From: Rhyacophila brunnea
Lineage: Eukaryota > Arthropoda > Insecta > Trichoptera > Rhyacophilidae
Reading direction: 5' to 3'
NCBI GenBank assembly: GCA_022495005.1
Contig: JAGYXB010001842.1
Coordinates: forward strand, 682,001 to 746,000
Length of the DNA: 64,000 nucleotides
Below, in pieces: positions 31,234 to 42,728 of the stretch. Every line of letters starts with the position of its first letter. Position 1 is the first letter of the stretch. Made by a program: the position numbers and the translations under genes. Below the pieces are notes generated by a model, which saw only the letters and a list, made by a program, of their open reading frames with translations, was not told where the DNA came from and made no database searches.

Positions 31234-32387
31234 TCATTTCATGTTTTTTAAGCCTACTAAGGTCGGAGCATCTATAGGAACATGCATTGCAATTATCGAT
31301 TTTGCACCAATATGTGTCAATTTATGTCTTTTAAGACTACGAAAATTCGTGCATCTATATGAGCACATATCACATTTATAAGGTTTTTCACCAGTATGTC
31401 TCATTTTATGTCTTTTAAGGCCACTATGATGCGTGCATCTATATGAGCACACATCGCATTTGTAAGGTTTTTCACCAGTATGTGTCATTTTATGTATTTT
31501 AAGATTAGAAAGTTGCGAGCATATATATGAACAAACATTGCATTTAAAAGGCTTTTCACCAGTATGTGTCATTTTATGTTTTTTAAGATAACTCGGCCGC
31601 GAGCATATATAGGAACACACATTGCATTTATAAGGTTTTTCACCAGTATGTGTCATTTTATGTTTTTTAAGATTACCAAGAGCCTTGCATCTATAGAAAC
31701 ACACATTGCATTTATAAGGTTTTTCACCAGTATGTGACATTTTATGTTTTTTAAGATCTTTAAGATCCCTGCATCTATATGAACACATATTGCATTTATA
31801 AGGTTTTTCACCAGTATGTATCATTTTATGTTTTTTAAGAACATTAAGAAACTTGCATCTATATGAGCACACATCGCAGTTGTAAGGTTTTTCACCAGAA
31901 TGTGTCATTTTATGTCTTTTAAGACCACTATGATTCGTGCATCTATAGGAGCACACATTACATTTATAAGGTTTTTCACCAGTATGTGTCATTTTATGTA
32001 TTTTAAAACTACTAAGATTCGTGCATCTATGTGAGCACACATCGCATTCATATGGCTTTCTACCAGTATGTATCATGTTATGTATTTTTAGAGTACTAGA
32101 CAATGTGTCCATGTGAATCCTTTTGTGACTTTTTAGAGCACTCCCGCATCCCAAAACTGCGTTACAAACACTGCATACGAAATTACTTGAGAAATGTATT
32201 ACCCTTCTTAGAATTAGTCGTAGTTCCTTCGGAGTATTTATGTTTAAGATTTCTTTTTTTATATTTTGTTCATCAATCGTCACTTCTGAATACTGTATAG
32301 TCCTATCTTGGATTGCATCAGGTGAGGATTGTTGACTCGTATCTGTATCGTATTGCGATTCCGTTTGGAAAATCCCTTAGTAGAAAC
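31234..32387 (-). pseudogene. Terminal zinc-finger exon, unit C (frameshifts at both ends)
   Basis: The TTTTCCAG acceptor at 32388 is intact, but the leader has 5 extra bases compared with B (CGCAATACGATACAG), so translation from exon 2 stops before the first finger. The finger frame itself is open from about 32350 to 31234: FVCSVCNAVLG, the half finger and nine classical fingers, then a lost base in the linker (GAKSIIAM) throws the eleventh finger out of frame. The frameshifts are small, so decay is recent; an internal start (for example at MDTLSS) is conceivable but unsupported. Confidence 0.75.
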
Positions 32388-32429
32388 CTGGAAAAGTCAT
32401 AATCGTTCTTCATATTATAATTAAAAATT

Positions 32430-33110
32430 ATGTTTTTATTATTCTATTTGAGTTTTTTTGTCGATGCTTTTAAAACTTATCCCCTAAAATTGCCGAACAG
32501 TAGTGGATGTCATATTTCAATTGCGATCATTAAGAAGAAATCCTACGATAAATTTAAATTGAAAAGGCTCTCTGAAAACGTCGAAACAGAAATGCCATCT
32601 TCAATGCATTTGCACGAAGTAAGAATTGGTTGGAAAAATTTGTTCATTCGGAAACAGAGATGATTGCGTTTAATGCATCATATGCTCAGCAGTAAGTATG
32701 CAAGGAGAATTCGCGTCTGCAAAGAAATGGATTGAACGAAGATTGTATCTTTTAAAAACGCATTTAAGTCAAAAAGTACACCGGGATGCCACTTATATCG
32801 AAATTGGAAATTCTGAAAAGAAGTGGACCTTTGAAACACCCGAAGAACGAAAGGATAGGATTGAGATCACTGAGCGCGTAAAATATGGCTGAGATCTTGT
32901 CAAAGTGTTAATAATTGTTGATAATATTGATTGATAATTGGCAATAAAAATAAACATGCTTCTGTGCTTTCTGTAAAATATATTCTTGTATTCTTGTGTT
33001 AGTGGGGAGGAGGTGTAAATTAACCGCACTGGGTGACGAGTGACACTGCTCAGATGCGTTAATGATCCGCACACACAATAAAAAAAATAGAGGGAACGTT
33101 ACATTTAACT
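32430..33110 (+). other. B/C-specific intron segment, unit C
   Basis: Near-identical to 21531-22210. The ORF at 32698-32892 (MQGEFASAKKWIERRL, then KWTFETPEERKDRIEI) is open here. Unknown origin. Confidence 0.35.
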
Positions 33111-33279
33111 ACTACTTAGGTATTACTTAGACATCAAATAAATAATGTTACCGAATGATCTAGTAGGTAAAAAAAATGCACCTCCATATTTCATGCAAAA
33201 TCAAATACATAAAAAATCTCATATCGAATTATCGTCAAATACTGAGTACTTATATAAGTGGAACCATCGTATCTTATTT

Positions 33280-33560
33280 CTTCAAAAATGAGGCTGAAGC
33301 TAGCGTTAAAGTTAATGGAGATCGTAAAATACCGGACCATTACAATATTTTGTTGGTGTTGAAAATATCGACGACAATGATACGAGTGAGATGTGGTTTT
33401 AACAGGATGGCACTACGTGCTGTAAAACTAGCGTAGCTATCGAACAATTGAAATCAAAACTTGATGAACGTTTCACTTGCGTGACTATTAGTTTATTTCA
33501 GCACATTGGCCGGAGTCCTATGAATGTTGATTTTTTCCAATAGCTATATTTTATCACCGA
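33280..33560 (+). pseudogene. Possible mariner-like transposase scrap
   Basis: One plus-strand frame reads ENIDDNDTSEMWF, stop, QDGTTC, then SVAIEQLKSKLDERF, resembling the MWFQQDGA...L-LK-KFDER region of mariner-like transposases. Stops and short length leave this uncertain. Parts occur in A (from 6916) and B. Confidence 0.25.
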
Positions 33561-33735
33561 AACGAAATAAATGGTGACTTAATTTCACATTGGATGATGG
33601 TGTTACTTCTATACGTGGTGGTCAATGTTTTCATATATTATACATTATTATAATGTGAAATCAAAATTTCAACAAAACACGTACAGGCACACAGGGGCCT
33701 TTTATTCAATATTTTAGAATGCGATTTTACGCCAG

Positions 33736-34163
33736 ATGGCGTGCAAAACGTATAATTGCGTTCATGGAGATTTTGCACATAAGCATCTCGCCGAATCCGA
33801 ACACCTAATGCCCCTCTACCATAAATTTAGCGAACCGATTGCTAAATTCAGCAGAGTCGATTTTTTACAGATTGCAACTGACAGCCCGCGTTTGTTGATA
33901 ATTGTCATAGGTACTTGTTTTCTTACGTATTTTATTATGATTCAGTGAATTATTATGATAATTGTCTAATGGTATTATCTATTTTACAATTGATCCTATA
34001 ATTGGTCCTTCATTTTATTCAATCGTGAATGCTTTATTTATAGGTACTAAACTTTGCTTTCGTAGATGAAGCTAATCTACAATGCCGCAAATTTCGTAAA
34101 AGCGGCGACGCTTTCGAATTTAAGAGTCTTGTTAGTAAATACACATCAGACGCAGATTCATGA
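33736..34163 (+). CDS. Two-exon small ORF of unknown function, intact in unit C
   Basis: Exon 1 (33736-33910) begins MACKTYNCVHGDFAHKHL and includes KFSEPIAKFSRVDFLQIA, ending LLIIVI plus one base; a 155-bp intron with GTACTTG donor and CTTTCGTAG acceptor follows; exon 2 (34066-34163) completes a GAT codon and reads DEANLQCRKFRKSGDAFEF to TGA. Total 90 residues. AAATAAATATAATAAA follows as a possible poly(A) signal. It lies in the intron of the zinc-finger gene, on the other strand. I do not recognise the family; it may be the 3' end of a captured gene. The B copy has a stop. Confidence 0.35.
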
Positions 34164-34799
34164 AAATCAAATAAATATAATAAAATATTTTTAACAACTT
34201 AATTCACATGATTATGGTGGAATCGATTTATGCATAATAATTATATGGTAGGTAGGTATACTATCACGATAACCATTTACTTTCATTTGTTTATATTGTA
34301 ATGATTATATTTATTCAATAAGGTTTATTCGGCATTCGGATTATCCGGCCATAATGTAGTATTAATCGAAAAATAAAAGAAATAATATGAAAGTATGTAA
34401 TAGCGAGTTCAAAATATATGGACAAATAGGGATATCTAGTAGCAAAATGTGAAAATTTATCGTTTATTTGACAGTTAAGTGCCCATAGACATCAGTTGTA
34501 TTATTTATATATTACAACTAATAATCATACGTATTTTGTAAGAACTGAAAATGTAGTATAGGGTATAATTTGTACTAAGGGGCAAGTACATAATAAATGG
34601 ATAAGTTATATCAGTATAATAAACTATATCTCACGTATTTCTTCCATAACAAATAATTTGACAACATTTGAGAATGAACATTCTTTTTATTGAACATAAA
34701 TAACAACTCAGATTATGTACCTCAATACCATATTTTTTAAAAACTATACCCAAAATAAACGCTTTTTATATGCAATTCATCTAGAAGGTACTAGTTAAT

Positions 34800-35940
34800 T
34801 TTATTGTATACAAGCTGAAGTACCCGGCTTCGCACAGGGTCGCTTCGTGGATACATTAATCTTAGATATTTAAAAAAATAATAATAAGTAATTATCTTTT
34901 TAATATTAAAATATCTGTGTAATACAACATATGGCAATATGAAAGTAATTCTAATAGGAGTAAAGGTCAAACAAAAGAATACTGAATGAAAATCGAATCC
35001 AAAATATGCAAACGTTATTAATAGTATTAATAGGTAGTAAAAAAAGGAACAAACAAAAAAGAAACATTGTATTTTACATAATACGAATTTAGAAACCTTC
35101 GGAGGTGTGCGCACAACAAATGATAAAAAGTTCATCGCAATCGGATGAATGGTATAGGAACCATACGAATAAAAGAAGATATAATGGAGAAGAAGGTAGT
35201 TTTCTAATTCAGAAACCTTCGCGGGCGTGCGCACAACAACTGATCAAACTTTCATCGCAATCGGATGAATCGTATAAGAACGCATAAGAATAGAAGAAGG
35301 TAGAATAGAAGAAAGAGATGAAGAAAATGGTTGTACCAATTCAGAAACCCTTGCGGGCGTGAGCACAACACTTGATCAAAATTTCATTGCAATCGGACGA
35401 ATGGTATAGAAACGCATACGAATAGAAGAAGAAGAAGTAGAAGAAAATAGTTGTATTAATTCAGAAACCTTCGTGTGTGTGGGCATAATAACTGACGAAA
35501 GTTTCATCGCAATCTGATGAATGGTAAAGGGACCATACGAATAAAAGTAGATAGAATGAAGAAGAAGAAGAAGATGGTTGTACTAGATCAAAAACCTTTG
35601 CAGGTGTTACCACAGCAACTGGCGAAACTTTCGTCGCAATCGGATGAACGGTATAGAAACCATACGAATAAAAGAAAATAGAGTGAAGAAGAAGATAATG
35701 ATTTTTTAATTCAGAAATCTTTGCGGGCGTGCATACAACCACTTACCAAAGTTTCATTGCGATCGGAAGAATGGTATAGGAACGCATACTGGACAGACAG
35801 ACATTCATTTATATATATATAAGATATAGCCTATACTCTTCGCGCAAGTGCAAGCAATACATTTAAAAAGTTTTATCGCAATCGGATGAACGGTATGGCA
35901 GCGCATTAAATACGAACAAACAAACAAATATTGTTTTTTA
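34800..35940. repeat. Dispersed repeat with minisatellite core, unit C
   Basis: Near-identical to 23630-24760, same seven core copies in the same order; copied together with the unit. Confidence 0.75.
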
Positions 35941-36124
35941 TATATTAGATAGATAGGATGACTGTGGCCTAAATGGTAATATTTTCGGCAACAAACTAGG
36001 TTTAGGTACTGCATGAGGCACATTGCTGTATTAAAAGTCTCCTTAACGAAATATACTTTGGTTAAACTTATTCATCAAAAGTTGGATACTGTGACTGTTG
36101 GTAGTGTCATTGAAGATTGTGTAC

Positions 36125-36277
36125 CTGATTTTCTGGTCCACAGTCCAAATAAGAGCAGCCAGGTTGTGAGTCCACGTATTTGAGTTCCCGTATTGTGTGT
36201 TCGACGTACTCGTTGTTCAAGTCAATTCCATCAAAAATCGCCTCTGATTTTATAACACCCGAGTCTGTTGAAGGTTC
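36125..36277 (-). CDS. Exon 2 of zinc-finger gene, unit C
   Basis: 51 open codons, phase 0, intact splice sites. The product begins EPSTDSGVIKSEAIFDGIDL and ends GCSYLDCGPENQ. It belongs to a gene that is broken on both sides (first exon and finger exon). Confidence 0.6.
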
Positions 36278-36395
36278 CTGTAAAAAAAAGACATGTTATC
36301 ATATACTTAAAGGAAATCGGTTATGTATTTATAGCGCAGAAGCGACATAAATAAAGTAGATATGAATCAAGGAAAAATCAGTTTTTAAAACTAAC

Positions 36396-36546
36396 CTCAG
36401 ATGCATAGCTGACATCGTCGGCATTAGCTTGTTTAATATTCGTGTCGCCATCAGGGCTGTTTGAATAGAATATTGACACAACAAGCAAATGCTGACCTTC
36501 TGCATTAGTTTGTAATTGTAAGTTGTGGTTCAAGCTTAATATCCAT
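36396..36546 (-). pseudogene. MDIK-type first exon, unit C (4-bp frameshift)
   Basis: 151 bp with the same 4-bp insertion after MDIKLEP as in B; frame lost, donor intact. Confidence 0.78.
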
Positions 36547-37481
36547 GTTACCTACGTCTTTAAAGCAAAAATGCCTCACGTAGTCAATTATCAGAACAAG
36601 TAGTTTGACAGCTAGGTACTATAGGCAGGTTACATTATGTATACAAGTAAAATCTATCATCTCTTTTATAAAGATACGAAGCCTCATCTGAGAAGTGCTG
36701 CCATCTTTTGGTCATCGAATTATTGTATGAGGTCCAAGAAATGATTGTAGTATGTATTTCGGCAAAAATTATAGTAGGTACGCGTTGTCATCAGTTGAAA
36801 ATGTATAGGTTTTTTGTTTCTCACAAAAAACTAGCATTGAATATGAGAAATTTTGAGGTCCTTTTTATTTAAGTAGGTAGCTATTCAATCAAACAGCGAA
36901 TTCAACAAATTCCATTTTAAATCAATCAAGGACTTAAACGCACAACATCGCATTTAAATTAATGTTGTTTTGTATTTTTTGTTGTGTTCAACGTCATGCA
37001 TCTAAATAAGCATATTACTTTGCATTTCATTGTTTATTCGGTAGTACCATTATGCGCTGAGCAGTTTATTGTTATTTTCTCATAAACCATTTAAAGATAA
37101 TCATTTATCTCTTGAAAATAGTACCACAATAATAGTGCTGTAGTCAAAATTTAAACTAAAGATTGACAACCATAACGTGAATGCGGCGGTTACGGCAGAC
37201 TGAACAGATAATATTATATTCGCCGTACTACGCATTTTCGAATAGGAAAGCGAGGACCTCACATTTCTTTCAGAAACACACTTGCTTCATGTTTACTTAC
37301 CCACCTATTTATATTGTTGGTGTCATTTGTTGATTCTCTCTGGGAATCAACACCCTTAGAATATTACAACATAATTTATTAGGTACATACCTACCTACAC
37401 TACTATTATCGATTGAATAAAAAACTAAGACTAGGTAAATATTAAGAATGCTTTTATAATAAATAACATTTGAAAACTAAC

Positions 37482-37625
37482 CTCGGCAACGTGGCTGGGA
37501 TTATCAGCATACTCTTGTTTGATGCAGGTATTTGATTCTGGGTTATTTCCATGTAAAGACATATCGACCGAATGTTGCTCATCTGCATCAGGTTCTAAGT
37601 CAACTGCTTCGCGTTTTACGTCCAT
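37482..37625 (-). CDS. MDVK-type first coding exon, unit C
   Basis: 48 open codons from ATG at 37625 to GAG/GTTAGT. The product has DLEPDADEQHSVDM and NTCIKQEYADNPSHVAE, closer to A than to B here. The exon is intact even though the finger exon of C is shifted out of frame. Confidence 0.65.
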
Positions 37626-38105
37626 TTTACCCAATGAAAGCGTCCGTTATCAAAGATTATCGTGTCACACTAAAGTCTAAACACGTGTAAACGAACTGTC
37701 AAGCACTGGCCGCCGTGATAATAGACCATGACTAATTTAATATGCGGACGCCTTTTTATCTCAGTGTTGCCATAAAATGATTAGAACAATATTATAGAGG
37801 TTTTTCGGTCCGAATTATTGCGTAATATGGCACATGTCAAAACACTACAGCAGGGGCTACTAAATCAGTACAAACAACGATAATCTGAGCAAGTTTTATC
37901 ACTTTTATCGGTTTCGTCTAGTATGTTTTGAGTTATAATGGAATAAACAAATTCAAACATGTAGGTATCATAGAATTAGTCAATCAAGTATTTTATTTTT
38001 TATATCTTATATTATTTATACCTAACTCTATAGGTAGGTATGATTTAGACTATTCCAAGGTTTATCTATGCCCAACGATCAATCATTGATCACTTCTAAA
38101 CTGAC
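37626..38105. other. Upstream region of unit C
   Basis: Backbone. The MEQT-like sequence has a TAA third codon (ATGGAATAA at 37938). No gene. Confidence 0.5.
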
Positions 38106-38731
38106 TGGTCGTCGCTATGGATTTGTTTCCCGAATAGACCAAATGTCAATTTTACAGGAGACGAAAAACAAATTTCATCGTCGTATATTTAAATATCAGT
38201 AGATGTATCAATCGTTCTTTCTACACTGTATGATTGCAACATTATCTAAGAATAGATTCCAAGAATAATATACTGGTATAAATCATTAAATGCACAGAAA
38301 ATGCGTTTTATTTACAAGTACTCACTGTGGATATTCGGGAAATTTTTAGCGCTCTCTCAGAATAATGGATATTCGGGACAAAACAAGGACGTTCGGGATT
38401 TAAGACCGTAGCGTATTGCTGCACGGCTCACGGATTACTGAGTGGTCAAAAAGTACTCGCTTCAAATGTTATATTTTTTACACGATAATTGTTAATAATT
38501 ACTTCTACTATTTAAATACCTAATGATCGTATTCACCAAAGTTCGTATGTAATAATAATATGCGGCAATCGCTTTTTTGGTTTTTTTCGAATTAAGTACC
38601 TAATAAAATAGTTTTTAAGTAATTAACTATTTTTTTATTGAACGAATAATTCACAAGATTTAAGAATGTACCATTCTAATAATTGAACATAAGTACATAA
38701 TTTTTAAAATCCCTTCTGAGAAAATATGTTA

Positions 38732-40582
38732 TCTCTATATATATAAAAATCTCGTGTCACGATGTTTGTGGTCGAACTCCTCCGAAATGGCTCGACCGAT
38801 TTTTATGATTTTTTTTATCTATATTTGTTAAGTATGAGAATAGGTTAACAAGTATATTTCATACCGCTATGTGATTAGGGTATCTCTATCCAGAAAAATT
38901 TTCTTTTATTTTTTTGAAAATTTTTTTTTTGTATTTTTTTTATTATTTGGCATAAAAAAATATAATATAACCCCAAATTTTCATTTTCCTACCCCCCCAT
39001 CCCATTTTTTAATCGCGATTTTATTATTTTTGTATGAACAAATTTAACCGTCGTTCGTATTTCAAACAGAACGAAATGTTGTATGAAATATGTTGTTGAA
39101 TGACAGATGGCGCTACGTCCGAGAAGAATTCAAGAAAAGCGTTGCTTCATTTTGACATTTCATTCGGCATATCACAACGCAGTGCGTGCAAAATTTTGTA
39201 CGATTTATTTTAATTTATCTATTTTTATGTGCGTGTATTACAGTGCACAATGCCATCAAGACGCAAGGGAGGCCATTTGGGCCGTCGAACGAATAAAACA
39301 ACAAACATGCAAAATAGTAGAGCAGAAAGAACAGACGAACAAATCCAACAAGATAACAAAACGTGCGTGTAAGCATGTCGCAATTGCGTGCATCCCAATC
39401 ACAAGAGGCACGAGCTGAACGAAATCAACAACGACAATTGGAACGGAGCCAAGCGCGCCGTTTCGTAGTTAACACACGCAGAGCAAATGACCGACAACGC
39501 CAACAAGTACATCGAACATTTACATCCGCTTCGTTCCTTCGTCTCGCATTCGAGTACGAGCCAGATATTGAATATTCCGACAAAGAATGTCCCCATTGTC
39601 ATGCGCTCAAATTCAAACATGAGTCAGCCGGGATTTGTTGCGCATCAGGAAAAGTGCAACTACCAGAAATTGAGATACCACCTGAACCATTGAACGGCTT
39701 GCTCATCGGCACGGTTCCAGATTCAAACCTGTTCCTGAAGTCCATTCGCACATTCAATTCATGCTTCCAAATGACTTCGTCCGGAGCAACACAAATAGTT
39801 CACAATACTGCGCAAATGGTCAACAATTTCCATTCTACGTTCAAAATCAAAGGCCAAGTATACCACAAAGTAGGCTCATTGCTGCCAATGCCAAACGAAC
39901 TACATACATTTTTACAAATCTACTTCATGGGCGCGGCGGAGGGACATCAATCATGTGGATGCACGTTGCGGCTACAATAACCTCAATTCGCCTAATGCCA
40001 GGTGCATCGTCGGCGAACTGGACGCCCTGTTGAATGAGCACAATGAATTATTGAAATTCTTCAAAGCACACATGCACGAATTGCAAAGTGACAATCACGC
40101 TATTGTCATCAATCCTGATAAAACACCAGCTGGAGAGCACGTACGTCGATTCAATGCGACTGTTGTTGACGACATTGCTGGAATCATGGTTGGCGACCGC
40201 ACATCGACGCGAGAAATCGTGATTCGAAGAAGAAACAATAATCTGGAGTTCATCGCTGACACACACCGTTCATACCACGCTCTCCAATATCCGATAATTT
40301 TCTGGAAGGGACAAGACGGATATTGCATAAACAGTAAAAAACGAGATCCTGTCACAGGTAATTCATTCATTATGAACATCATTACTCATTTTGAATTGAG
40401 AAAATGAATGGTTGATGTTTTTTTGTTTTTATCGGCGGTCATCGTCTACAGCGCTCTATTCCTCTTTCTGTCATATATCCCATCCCCACACACTTACGAT
40501 ACATTCGTTATTTTTTATTTAACAACAAAATATTCACTAGAAATAATTTATTTGGCAGAACAACGTTTGCCGGGTCAGCTAG
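38732..40582 (+). mobile_element. Helitron, non-autonomous
   Basis: It starts TCTCTATATATATAAAAATC after A and ends GCCGGGTCAGCTAG before T, the normal A/T insertion of Helitrons with 5' TC and 3' CTRR. GGCA/TGCC can pair just ahead of the 3' end. It carries the front of a Rep-helicase gene only, so it needs proteins from elsewhere. Nested in the 5.56-kb TIR element. Confidence 0.85.
39375..40407 (+). pseudogene. N-terminal part of Helitron Rep-helicase, frameshifted
   Basis: The first ORF (39375-39980) has an Arg/Gln-rich start, then SDKECPHCHALKFKHESAG, PPEPLNGLLIGT, FKIKGQVYHKVGSLLP and FLQIYFMG. The second (39955-40407), one frame on, continues YNNLNSP, INPDKTPAGEHVRRFNA, and ALQYPIIFWKGQDGY. 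These are the landmarks of the helitron helicase-like N-terminal domain. Rep catalytic motifs and the helicase are absent; the ORF stops soon after the GQDGY block. The shift is near 39940-39955. Confidence 0.85.
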
Positions 40583-40718
40583 TAACTATATATAATTATG
40601 AAAAAAGTAAGAGCAGGAATCGTCCCTGCATCTCCTGAGTTTACGACCCAGTCCACGAATTATCCACTATACTACGAGGTGACATACTTTTGACGACAAA
40701 CTTTAACTATTGGCCTTT

Positions 40719-40934
40719 TAACACAATGCTTACGGGCCCTTTTAATTAATTTTGTAATTAACGTGTTAATTTGCATTTGAAAAGTAATTAGCAAAAACAC
40801 AATTTTGTGCGGCCCGTAAGCTATGGGTTAACCGTAGGGCCGCACAAAATTGTGTTTTTGCTAATTGATTTTCAAATGCAAATTAACACGTTAATTAAAA
40901 AATTAATTAAAAGGGCCCGTAAGCATTGGATTAA
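40719..40934. repeat. 216-bp near-perfect palindrome with TTAA ends
   Basis: TTAACACAATGCTTACGGGC and the complement of CCCGTAAGCATTGGATTAA face each other; arms of about 100 bp meet near 40828. The outermost bases on both sides are TTAA. Likely a small MITE. Confidence 0.75.
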
Positions 40935-41168
40935 TACCTGCTCATCAGTATTCTTCAAAATCAAGCGACTATCGGCGATCGGTTTTTGTTTATTAAATAA
41001 AAGTAGGTATCTACTACTTCAATTACTAGCCGACGTCACGGATTTCTCCAATATTTTATGATGGTACTTACTCGTACTTGCTAAAAATTTTATATTAATA
41101 CTTTTCCCAAAAATTAAATCTATGTATATTATATCTGTATATTATTATATCTATATATTTCTATAATT

Positions 41169-42728
41169 GAGCCGTTGCCCGGAATAATGTTGTATCCAAC
41201 AAAACTGTCAATGTTGAGTTATTGATGGAATAATGTTGGGTATGTTATTATGCATCTTTTAAGGTAAGTATTATGGTCGGGAAACAATATTTAAGCTTGT
41301 GGCAGCATTTTAAAGTTATTGGTTTATGGAAGAACGTTGTCTATGCAGTTGTCAAAATGGCGTCGCCGTCCGTCAATATCACGGAGCGTGGCTTAATTCA
41401 TGTAAATAAAAGAAGAAAACGGACATCCAATGTTTTAAACTGGAGAGATAATAAAGCCAAGAAGTTGAAGGATGCAGGAAAAGAATATTTATCCAGAAAA
41501 AATATTATTAAACCTGCAATTATTGAGCCACCGAAACAGGTTTGTGGAATAATGTTGTATACGATTTGACAGTTCTATTGATGTCACGAATAAAATTACT
41601 ATGTTCGACATATTATTCCTCGTCGAACGTTAATCGATTGTATTCAAATGATTTATCCATATTGTTATTTGATAATAATGCTTGCATTATATTACTCTTT
41701 ATATTGTTACTTAATATAATACCTTTTCAAATTTTTTAATCGTTTTTTTCTATTTTTCGCAGGGTCGCGTTTGTGCCGAAAAATGTTTGAATCGCGGATG
41801 TGTTCTCGATTTTAACATTAAGACAGAAATACAATCAGCATTCAGGTTGCTAAATCATAATGGACAGAGTCATTATCTCGTCTCATGTATCGAGAAATTG
41901 AATGTCGGACGCCGTATTCAGAGAGCAGACGAAGATAGTGCTAATTATGATAATCACTCACCGATTGACTTATGCTTTGTGACCGTGAATTTGCTTTAAT
42001 AGAGCAAAGGAAACGGGTTTCGAAGGTAATGGTGCCGGATCAGTGGAATCAGGTTATTAAAGAAAGCCGTCCAAACAACCCATTTCATATACAGAATATG
42101 GATCGCATTGACTTTAAAAATTTCACAGATGTTGAAAATGCAATGCAGAGACCAACAAAAATGAAGATCACTGGTGCCATTTGGCTTCAGCTCTCTGCTG
42201 ATGATCCCACGACAATCAGAGCTCGAACCTCCCACAATGAACTGGAATCATGGACATCATACAGTCTTCTACCACCTCTTCGTGGAGGACGGGGAAGATT
42301 GGCTAACGTACGGAGAAATTTCATGCAGTTAGGGAGCTTGGAACTCACTCCAATGTACTCCAATCCGCTGCCAATCAAGGCTGCTAAGCTCAAAGACCTC
42401 AATGATATGTGTGAATTCATGCTAGATGAGCACGCTGCTTTCTATAAGGCACTATTGAGTGAAGTAGAATAAATAAAAAGCATTTTGTGGAATAATGTTG
42501 TATGTGAAATTTTCATATACAACATTATTCCATTAATTCACTATATTTTTTTGTAATAAATTCAAATTTAATTGTCTTTCTTCACACTTTATATTTTAAA
42601 ACTCTTAATAATTGTTTGTTTATTGTATTTCAAATATAAAATGTAAAAAAACATAACTGATTTAGTTTTTTCCATTTTTCTCAAAACAAGAATATTGTTG
42701 GATACAACGTTATTCCGGGCAACGGCTC
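41169..42728. mobile_element. 1.56-kb TIR transposon, possibly Sola-like, with AATT duplications
   Basis: Perfectly placed ends GAGCCGTTGCCCGGAATAAT at the left and their complement at the right (about 32 bp, one mismatch), flanked by AATT on both sides (41165-41168, 42729-42732). The 12-mer GGAATAATGTTG recurs near 41180, 41227, 41547 and 42489, and inverted near 42520, probably transposase-binding repeats. It encodes the two ends of a transposase-like protein with the middle deleted. From memory, 4-bp duplications and TIRs beginning GAG fit the Sola superfamily; this is an inference. Confidence 0.75.
41357..42472 (+). pseudogene. Transposase-like gene with internal deletion
   Basis: Exon 1 (41357-41539, 61 codons) starts MASPSVNITERGLIHVNKRR and has WRDNKAKKLKDAGKEYLS; a 223-bp GT-AG intron follows; exon 2 from 41763 reads GRVCAEKCLNRGCVLDFN, IQSAFRLL and DNHSPIDL, then runs out of frame. 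In the next frame LMLCDREFALIEQRKR, QWNQVIKESRPNNPF, ENAMQRPTKMKI and IKAAKLKDLNDMCEFML form the C-terminal domain to TAA at 42470. These are the first and last parts of the same family as the remnants at 2387-3058 and 13095-14810 (the central DTCxxCD part is missing). The deletion junction is near 41965. Confidence 0.65.
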
